Part shown: piece by piece, positions 32,334 to 40,979 of the stretch
Layout: each line of letters opens with the position of its first letter
Position numbering within the stretch: position 1 is the stretch's first letter
Translations under genes and position numbers: made by a program
Notes under the pieces: model-generated
What the model saw: only the letters and a program-made list of their open reading frames with translations
Told to the model about the DNA's origin: nothing
Database searches by the model: none
Assembly: GCA_035763805.1 (NCBI GenBank)
Contig: DASUAL010000128.1
Span: forward strand, 56,893-120,892
Direction of reading: 5' to 3'
Source: DASUAL01 sp035763805
GTDB lineage: Bacteria > Gemmatimonadota > Gemmatimonadetes > Gemmatimonadales > GWC2-71-9
Length of the DNA: 64,000 nucleotides

Positions 32334-33758
32334 ATGCGCACACGGGTGTACTTGCTGCTCGCGCTATCGGCCGGCTGCGCCACGGCGGGGGCGCGCGAGC
32401 GGTTGAAGCCGACGCCCACGCAGCCCGGGCAGGCCGCGGTCGCTTCGGAGAGCACGAGCGTCGGCCGGGCGCAGTATCCCTCGACCTACCGCCGGCATCC
32501 GAACCCGCCGGTGCTGATCCGTGGGGCAACCGTCATGACCGCGACGGGTCAGGAGATTCAGAACGGGTCGATCCTCCTCAAGGACGGCCGCATCGTGGCC
32601 GTGGGCGAACAGGTGGACACACCGGCCGACGCCGTGGTGGTGGACGGCGACGGGAAGTACGTCACCCCGGGGCTGATCGACACGCATTCGCATCTGGGCG
32701 TGTATGCCGCGCCCGGCACGGACGCGGAGGCGGACGGCAACGAGCTGACGAGCCCCGTGACGGCCGAAGTGTGGGCCGAGCATTCGTTCTGGCCCCAGGA
32801 CCCGCAGATCCCGCTCGCCATCGCGGGCGGGATCACGACGATCCAGGCGCTTCCCGGGTCGGGGAACCTGATCGGCGGCCGGAGCGCGGTGCTGAAGCTC
32901 ATCCCGGGGCGCACCGTGCAGGGAATGAAGTTCCCGGACGCACGCCACGGTCTGAAGATGGCGTGCGGCGAGAACCCCAAGCGCGTATACGGGCGGCGGG
33001 GACAGGCGCCCTCCACCCGCATGGGCAACATGGCGGGGTATCGCGGCGCCTTCATTCAGGCGGAGTCGTACCGGCGCCGGTGGGACAATTGGAACAAAGA
33101 GCACAAGGGCGATCCCCCAGAGCGGAACCTGCGACTCGAGACGTTGGCCGAGGTGTTGCGCGGGAACATCTTCGTGCAGAACCACTGCTACCGCGCCGAC
33201 GAGATCGCGCAGATGCTCGACCTCGCGCGCGAGTTCGGGTTCAAAATCCGCTCGTTTCATCATGCCGTGGAGGCGTACAAGGTCGCGGACCTGCTCGCGC
33301 AGGAAGGTGTGGCGTCGTCGGTGTGGGCCGACTGGTGGGGCTTCAAGCAGGAAGCGATGGACGGGATCCGCCAGAACGCCGCTCTGCTGCAGCAGGCGGG
33401 CGCCCGTGCGGTCATCCATTCCGACAGCCCGAGCGGCATCCAGCGGCTGAACCAGGAGGCCGCGAAGGCGATGTACTACGGCCAGCGGGCGGGGATCCCA
33501 GTGACCCGCGACCAGGCGTTGCGGTGGATCACCGCGAACGCGGCGTGGGTGCTCGGGCTCGACTCGATCGTCGGCACGCTCGAGGCGGGGAAGATGGCCG
33601 ACGTCGTAGTCTGGTCGAAGGATCCGTTCTCCGTGTACGCGAAGGCCGTGCAGGTCTACAACGACGGGTGGCTGGTGTACGACCGCAATGATCCGGCGCG
33701 GCAGCCGCGCACCGATTTCGAACTGGGCCAGGTGCCGGGGCCGGGGAGTGAGCGATGA
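32334..33758 (+). CDS. Lipoprotein amidohydrolase (imidazolonepropionase-like)
   Basis: The 474-residue protein has a lipoprotein signal (LLLALSAGCATAG, Cys about residue 15) and an amidohydrolase barrel. The composite-domain entry DGRIVAVGE near residue 86, the metal motif GLIDTHSHLG near 116, NHCYRADE near 281, SFHHAVEA near 305 and IHSDSP near 362 are all present, as is the closing GTLEAGKMADVVVW segment. ATG 32334 has GGAGG six bases upstream. It is anchored at the envelope; the substrate (peptide, amide or cyclic compound) is unknown. Confidence 0.88.
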   Translation: MRTRVYLLLALSAGCATAGARERLKPTPTQPGQAAVASESTSVGRAQYPSTYRRHPNPPVLIRGATVMTATGQEIQNGSILLKDGRIVAVGEQVDTPADAVVVDGDGKYVTPGLIDTHSHLGVYAAPGTDAEADGNELTSPVTAEVWAEHSFWPQDPQIPLAIAGGITTIQALPGSGNLIGGRSAVLKLIPGRTVQGMKFPDARHGLKMACGENPKRVYGRRGQAPSTRMGNMAGYRGAFIQAESYRRRWDNWNKEHKGDPPERNLRLETLAEVLRGNIFVQNHCYRADEIAQMLDLAREFGFKIRSFHHAVEAYKVADLLAQEGVASSVWADWWGFKQEAMDGIRQNAALLQQAGARAVIHSDSPSGIQRLNQEAAKAMYYGQRAGIPVTRDQALRWITANAAWVLGLDSIVGTLEAGKMADVVVWSKDPFSVYAKAVQVYNDGWLVYDRNDPARQPRTDFELGQVPGPGSER

Positions 33759-34963
33759 TCGCGCTCCTGCTCGCTCAGACCATCGCCATCACGGGCGGGA
33801 CGGTCTATCCAGTCTCCGGTCCGAAGATCGCCAACGCCACCATCCTGATCCGCGATGGCAAGATAGCGGCCGTCGGCGCCGGCTTGGCGATTCCGGCGGG
33901 CGCCACCCGCATCGACGCCGCCGGCAAGTGGATCACGCCGGGCTTGATCGACGGCGGGGGCCAGATGGGGCTCGTCGAGATCGACGCCGTACGGGCCACG
34001 CGCGAAGGCACGCTGACGAGCGACACGGTGGCCGCGTCCTTCAACGTCGGGGAGGGCATCAATCCCGCTTCGGTGCTGATCCCGGTCACGCGCATAGAGG
34101 GGATCACGACGGCGCTCGCCGCGCCGGGGGACCATCTCATCAGCGGGCAGGCGGTGCTGATCGATCTCGACGGCGCGACCGTCGAGGAGATGCGCGTGAA
34201 GTCGCCGGTCGGAATCGTCGCCCGCCTGAATGCCGATGTGAAGGACGAGGCAGGCGGCTCCCGGGCCGGCATCGCGCAGCGGCTGCGGCGGGTGTTCGCC
34301 GATGCGCTCGAGTATGGCCGCCGCAAGGCCGACTACACTCGCGCGCAGATGCAGCAGCTCTCGGCGCCCGCCCCCGATCTCGAGGCGCTGCTGCCCGTGC
34401 TGCGAGGCGAGCTACCGCTGATCGCCGTGGCGAACCGCAAGAGCGACATCGAGACGGCGCTGCGGATCGCGAGGGAGTACCGGCTGAAGCTCATCCTCGC
34501 CGGAGCGGCCGAGGGATGGCAGGTCGCGAGGGCGATTGCGGCGGCGGGCGTCCCCGTCCTGGTCCAACCGATGGACAACATCCCGACCTACGATGCGCTG
34601 GGGATCCGCTATGAGAACGCCGCGCTGCTCGCCAAGGCCGGCGTCAAGGTCGTGTTGATGGAGACCGACACCCACAACGCCCGCAACCTGCGCCAACAGG
34701 CAGGCAACGCCGTCTCCTACGGGATGACGTGGGACGAGGCGCTCCGGGCCGTGACGCTCTCGTCCGCCGAGGTGTTCGGCGTCGCAGATCGCTACGGCTC
34801 ACTCGAGCCCGGCAAGATCGCGAACGTCGTCGTGTGGTCCGGTGACCCGTTCGAATTCACGACTGCGGTGGAACACGTGTGGATCCGCGGGAAGGAGATC
34901 CCGCTGCGCAGTCGGCAAACCGAGCTCCTGGAGCGCTACAAGAGCCTGCCGCCGAAGTTCTAG
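33755..34963 (+). CDS. Amidohydrolase-like protein lacking the metal-binding HxH motif
   Basis: The 402-residue protein has the same layout as the preceding one (ILIRDGKIAAVGAG near residue 30, TPGLID near 61, closing SLEPGKIANVVVWSGDPF near 350). However, the metal motif reads DGGGQMG instead of DTHSHLG, and the later His ligands are also missing (VLMETDTHN in place of a HSD motif). It is therefore probably not a classical metal hydrolase and may be a structural partner of the upstream enzyme, paralleling the active/inactive M16 pair. ATGA overlap with the upstream gene. The N-terminus looks like a short hydrophobic signal (MIALLLAQT). Confidence 0.8.
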   Translation: MIALLLAQTIAITGGTVYPVSGPKIANATILIRDGKIAAVGAGLAIPAGATRIDAAGKWITPGLIDGGGQMGLVEIDAVRATREGTLTSDTVAASFNVGEGINPASVLIPVTRIEGITTALAAPGDHLISGQAVLIDLDGATVEEMRVKSPVGIVARLNADVKDEAGGSRAGIAQRLRRVFADALEYGRRKADYTRAQMQQLSAPAPDLEALLPVLRGELPLIAVANRKSDIETALRIAREYRLKLILAGAAEGWQVARAIAAAGVPVLVQPMDNIPTYDALGIRYENAALLAKAGVKVVLMETDTHNARNLRQQAGNAVSYGMTWDEALRAVTLSSAEVFGVADRYGSLEPGKIANVVVWSGDPFEFTTAVEHVWIRGKEIPLRSRQTELLERYKSLPPKF

Positions 34964-35010
34964 CGTGTGACATGGCCGCGACAGTCGCGTCGCGCGTCTC
35001 CCAAATACAA

Positions 35011-35042
35011 CGGCGGCGGCAGGTGACGTCACCCGCCGCCGC
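35011..35042. terminator. Hairpin between convergent genes
   Basis: CGGCGGCGG-CA-GGTGAC pairs with GTCACC-CGCCGCCG. The centre is a perfect 12-bp palindrome, GGTGACGTCACC. It lies between the amidohydrolase-like gene and the convergent rpmA, and probably ends transcription from both sides. Confidence 0.6.
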
Positions 35043-35067
35043 TCCAGAGTCCCTCGTGCCCGGCGTC

Positions 35068-35334
35068 CTAGTTCGCGACCGGCGCCGGATACACGCTCAC
35101 CTTGAACCGCTTCTTGTTCTTGTGCTCGAACTTGACGATGCCGTCGATGACCGTGAACAGCGTGTCGTCGGACGCGCGGCGGACGTTCGTCCCGGGGTGG
35201 AACTTGGTGCCGCGCTGCTTCACGATGATGCTGCCCGCCGTCACGAACTGTCCGGCGAAGCGCTTGACGCCGAGGTATTTGGGGCCGGAATCGCGACCGT
35301 TACGCGACGAACCGACGCCTTTCTTGTGAGCCAT
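35068..35334 (-). CDS. rpmA: Ribosomal protein bL27
   Basis: This 88-residue large-subunit protein reaches into the peptidyl-transferase centre. It begins AHKKGVGSSRNGRDS, followed by KYLGVKRFAGQ, the family hallmark. There is no N-terminal extension that needs cleavage as in Firmicutes. It is 7 bases after rplU in the usual rplU-rpmA order. Confidence 0.97.
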   Translation of the reverse strand: MAHKKGVGSSRNGRDSGPKYLGVKRFAGQFVTAGSIIVKQRGTKFHPGTNVRRASDDTLFTVIDGIVKFEHKNKKRFKVSVYPAPVAN

Positions 35335-35341
35335 GTGCTCC

Positions 35342-35665
35342 TCACTCCGCCTTGAGCTTCACGTCGGCGATCTTGATCTCGGTGAACGGCTGCCGGTGCC
35401 CGGCGTGGCGCCGGAAACCGGTCCGGCGGGCGAACCGGTAGATCCGGATCTTGTCGCCCTTGCCGTGCCGTACCACCTCGGCCGTCACTTTCGCACCCTT
35501 GAGAACCGGCTTTCCGGCCTGCACGTCTTTGCCGTCGCTGGCGAGCAGCACACGGTCGAACGTGACCTTGCTCCCGGGCTCGGCCTCGAGCAGCGGGACC
35601 TTGATGGTGACGCCGGGCTCGGCCTTGAACTGCCGGCTGCCGATCGCGAAGATAGCGTACGTCAT
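35342..35665 (-). CDS. rplU: Ribosomal protein bL21
   Basis: The 107-residue protein begins MTYAIFAIGSRQFKAEPG and contains KVTFDRVLL near residue 34 and the C-terminal RTGFRRHAGHRQPFTEIKI motif typical of bL21. It follows rng by 43 bases and precedes rpmA by 7 bases. Confidence 0.97.
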   Translation of the reverse strand: MTYAIFAIGSRQFKAEPGVTIKVPLLEAEPGSKVTFDRVLLASDGKDVQAGKPVLKGAKVTAEVVRHGKGDKIRIYRFARRTGFRRHAGHRQPFTEIKIADVKLKAE

Positions 35666-35708
35666 GGGGTCGGAACCTTAATCGGGACTTCGAGTTCGGT
35701 CAAGGGAG

Positions 35709-37265
35709 TCAGGCCACCGCATACTGTTCGGTGACGTCTCGGCCGGCCGGCTTGGCCATCATGCGAAACTCGTCCAGCCGCATCATCGGGTCGTCGCGCA
35801 CCTCGAGCTCGAGCCCCGTTTGCTTCTCGAGCTGCCGCAAGAAGTTAGGCTCCTGCTCCACGAGGTATAGAGCCACCTCCGGGTGCAGCCGTACCGCGAG
35901 CTGTCGCTCCTTGTGCTCCGCGCCGGCGCGCTTGAGCGAGCGCTCCATCCGGCGCACCACGACTTCCGGCCGGAACACGCGGCCCGTGCCGTGGCACGTC
36001 GGGCACTCGGCCGTCATCGAATGCCACAACGACGGGCGCACCCGCTGGCGGGTCATCTCGATGAGGCCAAGCTCCGACACCGCGAACGCCTTCGTCCGGG
36101 CGCGATCGCGCCCCAGATGGGTGCGCAGCTCCTGCAGCACCTTGTCGCGATTGCCGCGGGACTCCATGTCGATGAAGTCCACCACGATGATCCCGCCGAT
36201 GTCGCGCAGTCGCAGCTGGCGCGCCACCTCGCGCGCCGCCTCGAGGTTGGTCTTGAGGATCGTGCTCTCGGGATCCTTTCTGCCGGTGTAGCGGCCGGTG
36301 TTCACGTCGATCGAGGTCAGCGCCTCGGTCGGCTGGATGATCAGGTAACCGCCCGTCGGCAACTCGACCCGCGGGCTGAAGAGGCTCCGGATCTCCGCTT
36401 CGATGTCGTACTCATCGAACAGCGGGGTCTCGGCCTCGTACAGCTTGACCCGCTCGAGTAGGTCGGGGTCGATCTGCTTCAAATACTGCACGATCTCGTT
36501 GTGCAACATCTTCGAGTCGACAAGCAGCGAGTCGACCTTATCGCTGAAGAGATCGCGGATGATCCCTCGGGTGAGGCTCGTTTCCCGCTGCAGCAGCGCC
36601 GGCGCCCGCACCGAGCCGGACTTGCGCTTGATCTTCTTCCAGAGCCCGTAGAGGTGGTCGATCTCGCGCTTGCAGCTCTGCTCGGTGAGGTCCTCGGCCA
36701 CCGTGCGGATGATCCAGCCGCCCGAATCCTGCGGCACGAGCTTCGCGACCATCTCGCGCAGCTTCGTCCGCTGCTCACGGTTCTCGATCTTGCGGGAGAC
36801 GCCGACCTTGGATGCGAACGGCATGTAGACGAGGAAACGCCCAGCCAGCGAGACTTGCGCCGTGACGCGAGGCCCTTTGGTGCCGATCGGCTCTTTGATG
36901 ACCTGGACGAGCCTGGCCTGGCCCTTCTTCAACTCGTCGGCGATGTTGGGCAGCCGCCGGCGTGACCGACCGCTTCCCCCCCCTCCGTTCCCGCCGCCGT
37001 TCTCGTCGTCCGGCTCGTGCGGCTCGTCTTCGTCCTCCGACTCGATCAGGTCGGAGGCGTGGAGGAAGGCGCTCTTTTCGGCCCCGATGTTGACGAACGC
37101 GGCCTGAATGCCTGGCAAGACGGCTTCGACCGTGCCGAGGTAGATGTCGCCCACGGTGCGGCGGGTGTCGGGACGATCCACCAGCAGCTCAACAAGGCGG
37201 TCGTCCTCCAGGATCGCCACGCGGGTCTCCCGCGGGCTCCCGCTGATGAGGATTTCGCGTTTCAA
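35709..37265 (-). CDS. rng: Ribonuclease E/G family
   Basis: This endoribonuclease processes rRNA and degrades mRNA. The 518 residues comprise an S1 domain (about 38-130) interrupted by an acidic and Gly-rich insert (ESEDEDEPHEPDDENGGGN, about 75-93), then the catalytic region with SIDVNTGRYTGRKD near residue 315 and VDFIDM near 355, and the zinc link CPTCHGTG near 416. Length fits RNase G, without the RNase E scaffold tail. The start is TTG 37265. A strong promoter and a leader hairpin lie upstream. Confidence 0.94.
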   Translation of the reverse strand: MKREILISGSPRETRVAILEDDRLVELLVDRPDTRRTVGDIYLGTVEAVLPGIQAAFVNIGAEKSAFLHASDLIESEDEDEPHEPDDENGGGNGGGGSGRSRRRLPNIADELKKGQARLVQVIKEPIGTKGPRVTAQVSLAGRFLVYMPFASKVGVSRKIENREQRTKLREMVAKLVPQDSGGWIIRTVAEDLTEQSCKREIDHLYGLWKKIKRKSGSVRAPALLQRETSLTRGIIRDLFSDKVDSLLVDSKMLHNEIVQYLKQIDPDLLERVKLYEAETPLFDEYDIEAEIRSLFSPRVELPTGGYLIIQPTEALTSIDVNTGRYTGRKDPESTILKTNLEAAREVARQLRLRDIGGIIVVDFIDMESRGNRDKVLQELRTHLGRDRARTKAFAVSELGLIEMTRQRVRPSLWHSMTAECPTCHGTGRVFRPEVVVRRMERSLKRAGAEHKERQLAVRLHPEVALYLVEQEPNFLRQLEKQTGLELEVRDDPMMRLDEFRMMAKPAGRDVTEQYAVA

Positions 37266-37278
37266 AGCAAGTGCCCTC

Positions 37279-37309
37279 GATCCCGGCCGGCCAACAGCCG
37301 GTCGGGATC
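37279..37309 (-). promoter_or_regulatory. Hairpin in the rng 5' leader
   Basis: GATCCCGGCCGGC (37279-37291) and GCCGGTCGGGATC (37297-37309) form a 13-bp stem with one mismatch around a 5-base loop, ending about 14 bases before the TTG start. RNase E messages in other bacteria are autoregulated through leader hairpins; a similar role here is inference. Confidence 0.55.
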
Positions 37310-37443
37310 CGAACGTTGTTCCAGCAAAAGCTCTTTTCGAGCGGAGTGACTAAGGGGGTGCTGCACCGATTGGATGGGACGCGCAGCCGCGCGCCGAAGC
37401 GCTCGAGGGAGGCGGCGAGACCCACGGTCCAATGCATGTGCTA

Positions 37444-37472
37444 AATATAAGCGCCCTTGCGACTTACGTCAA
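37444..37472 (-). promoter_or_regulatory. Strong sigma-70-type promoter of rng-rplU-rpmA
   Basis: On the minus strand TTGACG (37472-37467, 5 of 6) is followed after 17 bases by TATATT (37449-37444, 5 of 6). This is the best promoter match I found in the window. Transcription would start near 37437 and give a leader of about 170 bases before rng. Confidence 0.8.
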
Positions 37473-37493
37473 CAGGCTCGAGATTACGGAGCT

Positions 37494-39653
37494 ATGACGG
37501 GCTCACTCACGCACTTGCTCGCTGGAGGTGTGATCCTGGCTGGCATCCTCTTGGGCGGCGCTGGTTCAACGGCCCCCGCCCAGACGCCGCAGTACCCGCC
37601 CCCGCCGCAGAGCGACGTGGTGGACGACTACCACGGCACTCGCGTGCCCGATCTGTACCGCGTGCTGGAAGATCCGGACGCGCCCGAGACGAGGGCCTGG
37701 ATCGAGGCCGAGAACCGACTCACCGAGAGCTACCTGTCGCAGATCCCGGAGCGCGCAGCGATTCGCCAGCGACTGACCACGTTGTGGAACTATCCCAAGT
37801 ACGGGACGCCGTTCCAGAAGGGCGGCCGGTACTTCTTTTTCAAGAACGACGGACTCCAGAACCAGTCGGTGCTCTACAAGCAGGCGACGCTGGCGGCGGA
37901 GCCCGTGGCGCTGCTCGACCCAAACCTCCTGTCGGAGGACGGGACGGTGGCGCTCTCGACGCTGGCGCTCTCCGAGGACGGGCGGCTCGCGGCCTACGGC
38001 ACCTCGGCGAGCGGCTCCGACTGGGAGGAGTTCCGTGTGCGCGACGTCGCCACCGCGCGCGACCTTCCCGACCACCTCCGCTGGATCAAGTTCTCCGGCG
38101 CCGCTTGGACGCACGACGGCAAGGGGTTCTTCTACAGCCGGTACCCCGAGCCCGCCGGCAAGGGGGCCGACACGCTGACCGGCGTGAACCGGTTCCAGAG
38201 ACTGTACTACCACCGTCTGGGGAGAGATCAGCGGGAAGACGTGCTCGTGTACGAGCGGCCCGACCAGCCGGACTGGGGCGTCAACGCCGAGGTAACCGAC
38301 GACGGTCGTTACGCGATCCTGCACGTCTGGCTCGGCACCGATCGGCGTAACCGGGTTTACTATCTCGACCTGAGGGACGCCACGCGCCCCCGGGTGAAGG
38401 GCGAGGTGATCCGGCTGCTCGACGACTTCGACGCAAGCTACACCTTCGTGGGAAATGACGGATCGGTGTTCTATTTCCTCACCGATCTTGACGCCCCGCG
38501 GCGGCGGGTGATCGCGATCGATACCCGGAACACCGAGCGCGCGCGCTGGCGTCAAGTCATCCCTCAGCGCGACGACGTGCTCGAGAGCGTGCAGATCATC
38601 CACGACACCTTCGTGGCGAACTACATGCAAGACGCGCACTCGCGGCTGCGCTTGTTCGCGCTCGACGGGCGGTTCGAGAAGGATCTGGGGCTCCCGACGC
38701 TCGGCTCAGTAGCCTCAATCAGCGGCGACCGGAAGGACGACGAGATGTTCTATGCTTTCACCTCGTTCCTCTATCCTACGACGATCTTCCGCCACGACTT
38801 CAAGACCGGCGCGACGAGCGTCTTCAAGGCGCCCGCGATCGACTTCGATCCTTCCGGCTACGAGACGAGGCAGGTCTTCTACACGAGCAAGGACGGGACC
38901 CGGGTGCCGATGTTCCTCACCCACCGGCGGGGATTGAAGCTCGACGGCTCGAACCCCACGTACCTATACGGCTATGGCGGCTTCAACATCAGCCTCACGC
39001 CGAACTTTTCGGTGAGCGTGCTGGCATGGCTCGAGAGGGGGGGTGTGTATGCGGTGCCGAACCTCCGGGGCGGCGGCGAGTACGGCGAGGAGTGGCATCA
39101 GGCGGGGATGCACGAGAAGAAGCAGAACGTATTCGACGACTTCGTCGCGGCGGCGGAGTACTTGATCGCTCAGGGGTATACGTCGCCAGGGAGGCTCGGG
39201 ATCGGGGGCGGCTCGAACGGCGGGTTGCTGGTCGGGGCGGCGATGGTCCAGCGCCCGGACCTGTTCGGCGCGGTGCTCCCGGCCGTCGGCGTGATGGACA
39301 TGCTGCGGTTCCACAAGTTCACGATCGGCTGGGCCTGGGTGACCGAATACGGCTCGGCCGACAGCGTGCAGCAATTCCCGTATCTGTACAAGTACTCGCC
39401 CCTGCACAACATCAAACCGGGCACGCGCTATCCCGCCACGCTCGTCACCACGGCCGACCACGACGACCGTGTCGTTCCCGGCCACTCGTTCAAGTTCACG
39501 GCGATGCTCCAGGCTGCGCAGGCGGGGCCGAATCCCGTGCTCATCCAGATCGAGACCAAGGCCGGGCACGGCGCGGGGAAGCCGACGCGCAAGATCATCG
39601 AGGAGCAGGCAGACCGGTGGGCGTTTCTGGTCAAGACCCTGGGAGCGCCCTAG
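37494..39653 (+). CDS. Prolyl oligopeptidase (S9A), exported
   Basis: The 719-residue serine peptidase cleaves after proline in short peptides. A signal peptide (about 1-29, ending TAPAQ) points to the periplasm. The beta-propeller (about 75-430) precedes the hydrolase domain with YGYGGFNISLTP near residue 485, the nucleophile in GGGSNGGLLVG near 570, the Asp in TADHDDRVVPGHS near 652 and the His in KAGHGAGK near 690. ATG 37494 follows a GGAG. It converges with the acyl-CoA dehydrogenase gene with a 4-base overlap and no terminator between. Confidence 0.94.
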   Translation: MTGSLTHLLAGGVILAGILLGGAGSTAPAQTPQYPPPPQSDVVDDYHGTRVPDLYRVLEDPDAPETRAWIEAENRLTESYLSQIPERAAIRQRLTTLWNYPKYGTPFQKGGRYFFFKNDGLQNQSVLYKQATLAAEPVALLDPNLLSEDGTVALSTLALSEDGRLAAYGTSASGSDWEEFRVRDVATARDLPDHLRWIKFSGAAWTHDGKGFFYSRYPEPAGKGADTLTGVNRFQRLYYHRLGRDQREDVLVYERPDQPDWGVNAEVTDDGRYAILHVWLGTDRRNRVYYLDLRDATRPRVKGEVIRLLDDFDASYTFVGNDGSVFYFLTDLDAPRRRVIAIDTRNTERARWRQVIPQRDDVLESVQIIHDTFVANYMQDAHSRLRLFALDGRFEKDLGLPTLGSVASISGDRKDDEMFYAFTSFLYPTTIFRHDFKTGATSVFKAPAIDFDPSGYETRQVFYTSKDGTRVPMFLTHRRGLKLDGSNPTYLYGYGGFNISLTPNFSVSVLAWLERGGVYAVPNLRGGGEYGEEWHQAGMHEKKQNVFDDFVAAAEYLIAQGYTSPGRLGIGGGSNGGLLVGAAMVQRPDLFGAVLPAVGVMDMLRFHKFTIGWAWVTEYGSADSVQQFPYLYKYSPLHNIKPGTRYPATLVTTADHDDRVVPGHSFKFTAMLQAAQAGPNPVLIQIETKAGHGAGKPTRKIIEEQADRWAFLVKTLGAP

Positions 39654-40870
39654 TCTACCAGATCTCCCAACAGCTGTCTCGCAATCACGATCCGCTGGAT
39701 CTCGCTCGTGCCCTCGCCGATCTCGCAGATCTTCGCGTCCCGCATCATCCGCTCCACCGGGTACTCGGTCGTGTACCCGTAGCCGCCGTGCAGCTGCACT
39801 GCCTTGGTGGTGGCCCGCATGGCGAGCTCCGAGGCGTACAGCTTCGCCATTGCGGCCTCCTTCTTGAAAGGCTGCCCCATCTGCTTCAACCAGGCGGCGT
39901 GGTACACGAGGTGTTTCGCGGCCTCGATCTCGGTGGCGATGTCGGCAAGCGCGAAGTGGACGCCTTGAAAGCTCGCCACGGCCTTGCCGAACTGCTTCCG
40001 CGTCGCCGTGTACAGCACACACTCCGCGAGCGCTCCCTCGGCGAGCCCGAGGGCGAGCGCGCCCAGGCCGATCCGCCCGCCGTCCAGCGTGTGGAGGAAC
40101 TGACGAAACCCGTTGTTCACCGGGCCGAGCACGTTCTCCTTGGGGACGACGGCGTCCTGGAAGACCAGCTCGCGCGTATCCGAGGCACGCCAGCCGAGCT
40201 TGTCCTCCTTCTTGCCCGTGAGCACGCCGGCACACTTCGGCAGTGACGGGTCGTGGCCGACCCCGACGCGGGTCGCTTCCCCGAGATCGCAGGTGTCCTT
40301 GGTGACAATGAACGCGGTGATACCGTGGGTCTTCTTCGCCGCCGGGTCGGTGCGGGCCGTGACGACGAAGATCTCACCCACCCCCGCATGGGTGATGAAG
40401 ATCTTGGAACCGTTCAGGACGTAATGATCGCCTCTGTCGACGGCGGCAGTCTTGGTGCCACCCGCGTCCGAGCCCGCCCCGGGCTCCGTGAGTCCGAACC
40501 CGCCCAGCACGCTGCCGGTCGCGAGGCGGGGGACGTACTTCTCCTTCTGCTCGGTCGTGCCGAAGTCGACGATCGGCGACGTGCCGAGCGTCGTGTGGGC
40601 GCTGACGGTGATCGCATGGCTCGCGTCCACCTTGGCGAGCTCGTGAATCACGATGATGTAGGAGAGGTAGTCCATCCCCGACCCGCCGAGCTCCTCCGGC
40701 CAGGGGATACCGAAGAGGCCGAGCTCGGCCATCTGCTTCACGTTATCCCAGGGAAACCGGCTCTCGAGGTCGTACTGCCGGGCGCTCGGCCGAATCACCT
40801 GGGTGGCGAAGTCCCGCACCATGTCGCGGACCTGAAGGTGGTGCTCGGTGAAGTAGAGGGTGTCGTGCAT
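39650..40870 (-). CDS. Acyl-CoA dehydrogenase
   Basis: The 406-residue FAD enzyme oxidises acyl-CoA to enoyl-CoA. It has FGLTEPGAGSDAGGT near residue 128 (FAD and substrate contacts), KIFITHAGVGE near 156, a QLHGGYGYT motif near 366 and the catalytic Glu in GEGTSEIQ near 388. It resembles short/branched-chain and isovaleryl/glutaryl-type dehydrogenases; the chain length cannot be told. It lies downstream of the serine-cycle operon, separated from ppc by the 10-bp repeats, so it may or may not be in the same transcript. Confidence 0.93.
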   Translation of the reverse strand: MHDTLYFTEHHLQVRDMVRDFATQVIRPSARQYDLESRFPWDNVKQMAELGLFGIPWPEELGGSGMDYLSYIIVIHELAKVDASHAITVSAHTTLGTSPIVDFGTTEQKEKYVPRLATGSVLGGFGLTEPGAGSDAGGTKTAAVDRGDHYVLNGSKIFITHAGVGEIFVVTARTDPAAKKTHGITAFIVTKDTCDLGEATRVGVGHDPSLPKCAGVLTGKKEDKLGWRASDTRELVFQDAVVPKENVLGPVNNGFRQFLHTLDGGRIGLGALALGLAEGALAECVLYTATRKQFGKAVASFQGVHFALADIATEIEAAKHLVYHAAWLKQMGQPFKKEAAMAKLYASELAMRATTKAVQLHGGYGYTTEYPVERMMRDAKICEIGEGTSEIQRIVIARQLLGDLVD

Positions 40871-40885
40871 GGGGAAGAAATATAC

Positions 40886-40940
40886 GGCGGTAAGGGGCGG
40901 TAAGGACGGTAAGGGGCGGTAGGAGGCGGTAGGAGGCGGT
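40886..40940. repeat. Five to six 10-bp GGCGGTARGR units between ppc and the acyl-CoA dehydrogenase gene
   Basis: On the plus strand the units are GGCGGTAAGG (twice), ACGGTAAGG (one base shorter), GGCGGTAGGA (twice) and a final GGCGGT. They fill half of the 109-base spacer downstream of ppc. This is the longest array of this unit in the window. Confidence 0.85.
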
Positions 40941-40979
40941 CATGTTCCGGTTGCAGGCGATCCACCGGCGCGCACCGCC

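Noticed and set aside
40886..40940. CRISPR array
   Set aside because: Units are 10 bp and contiguous, with no unique spacers and no cas genes nearby.
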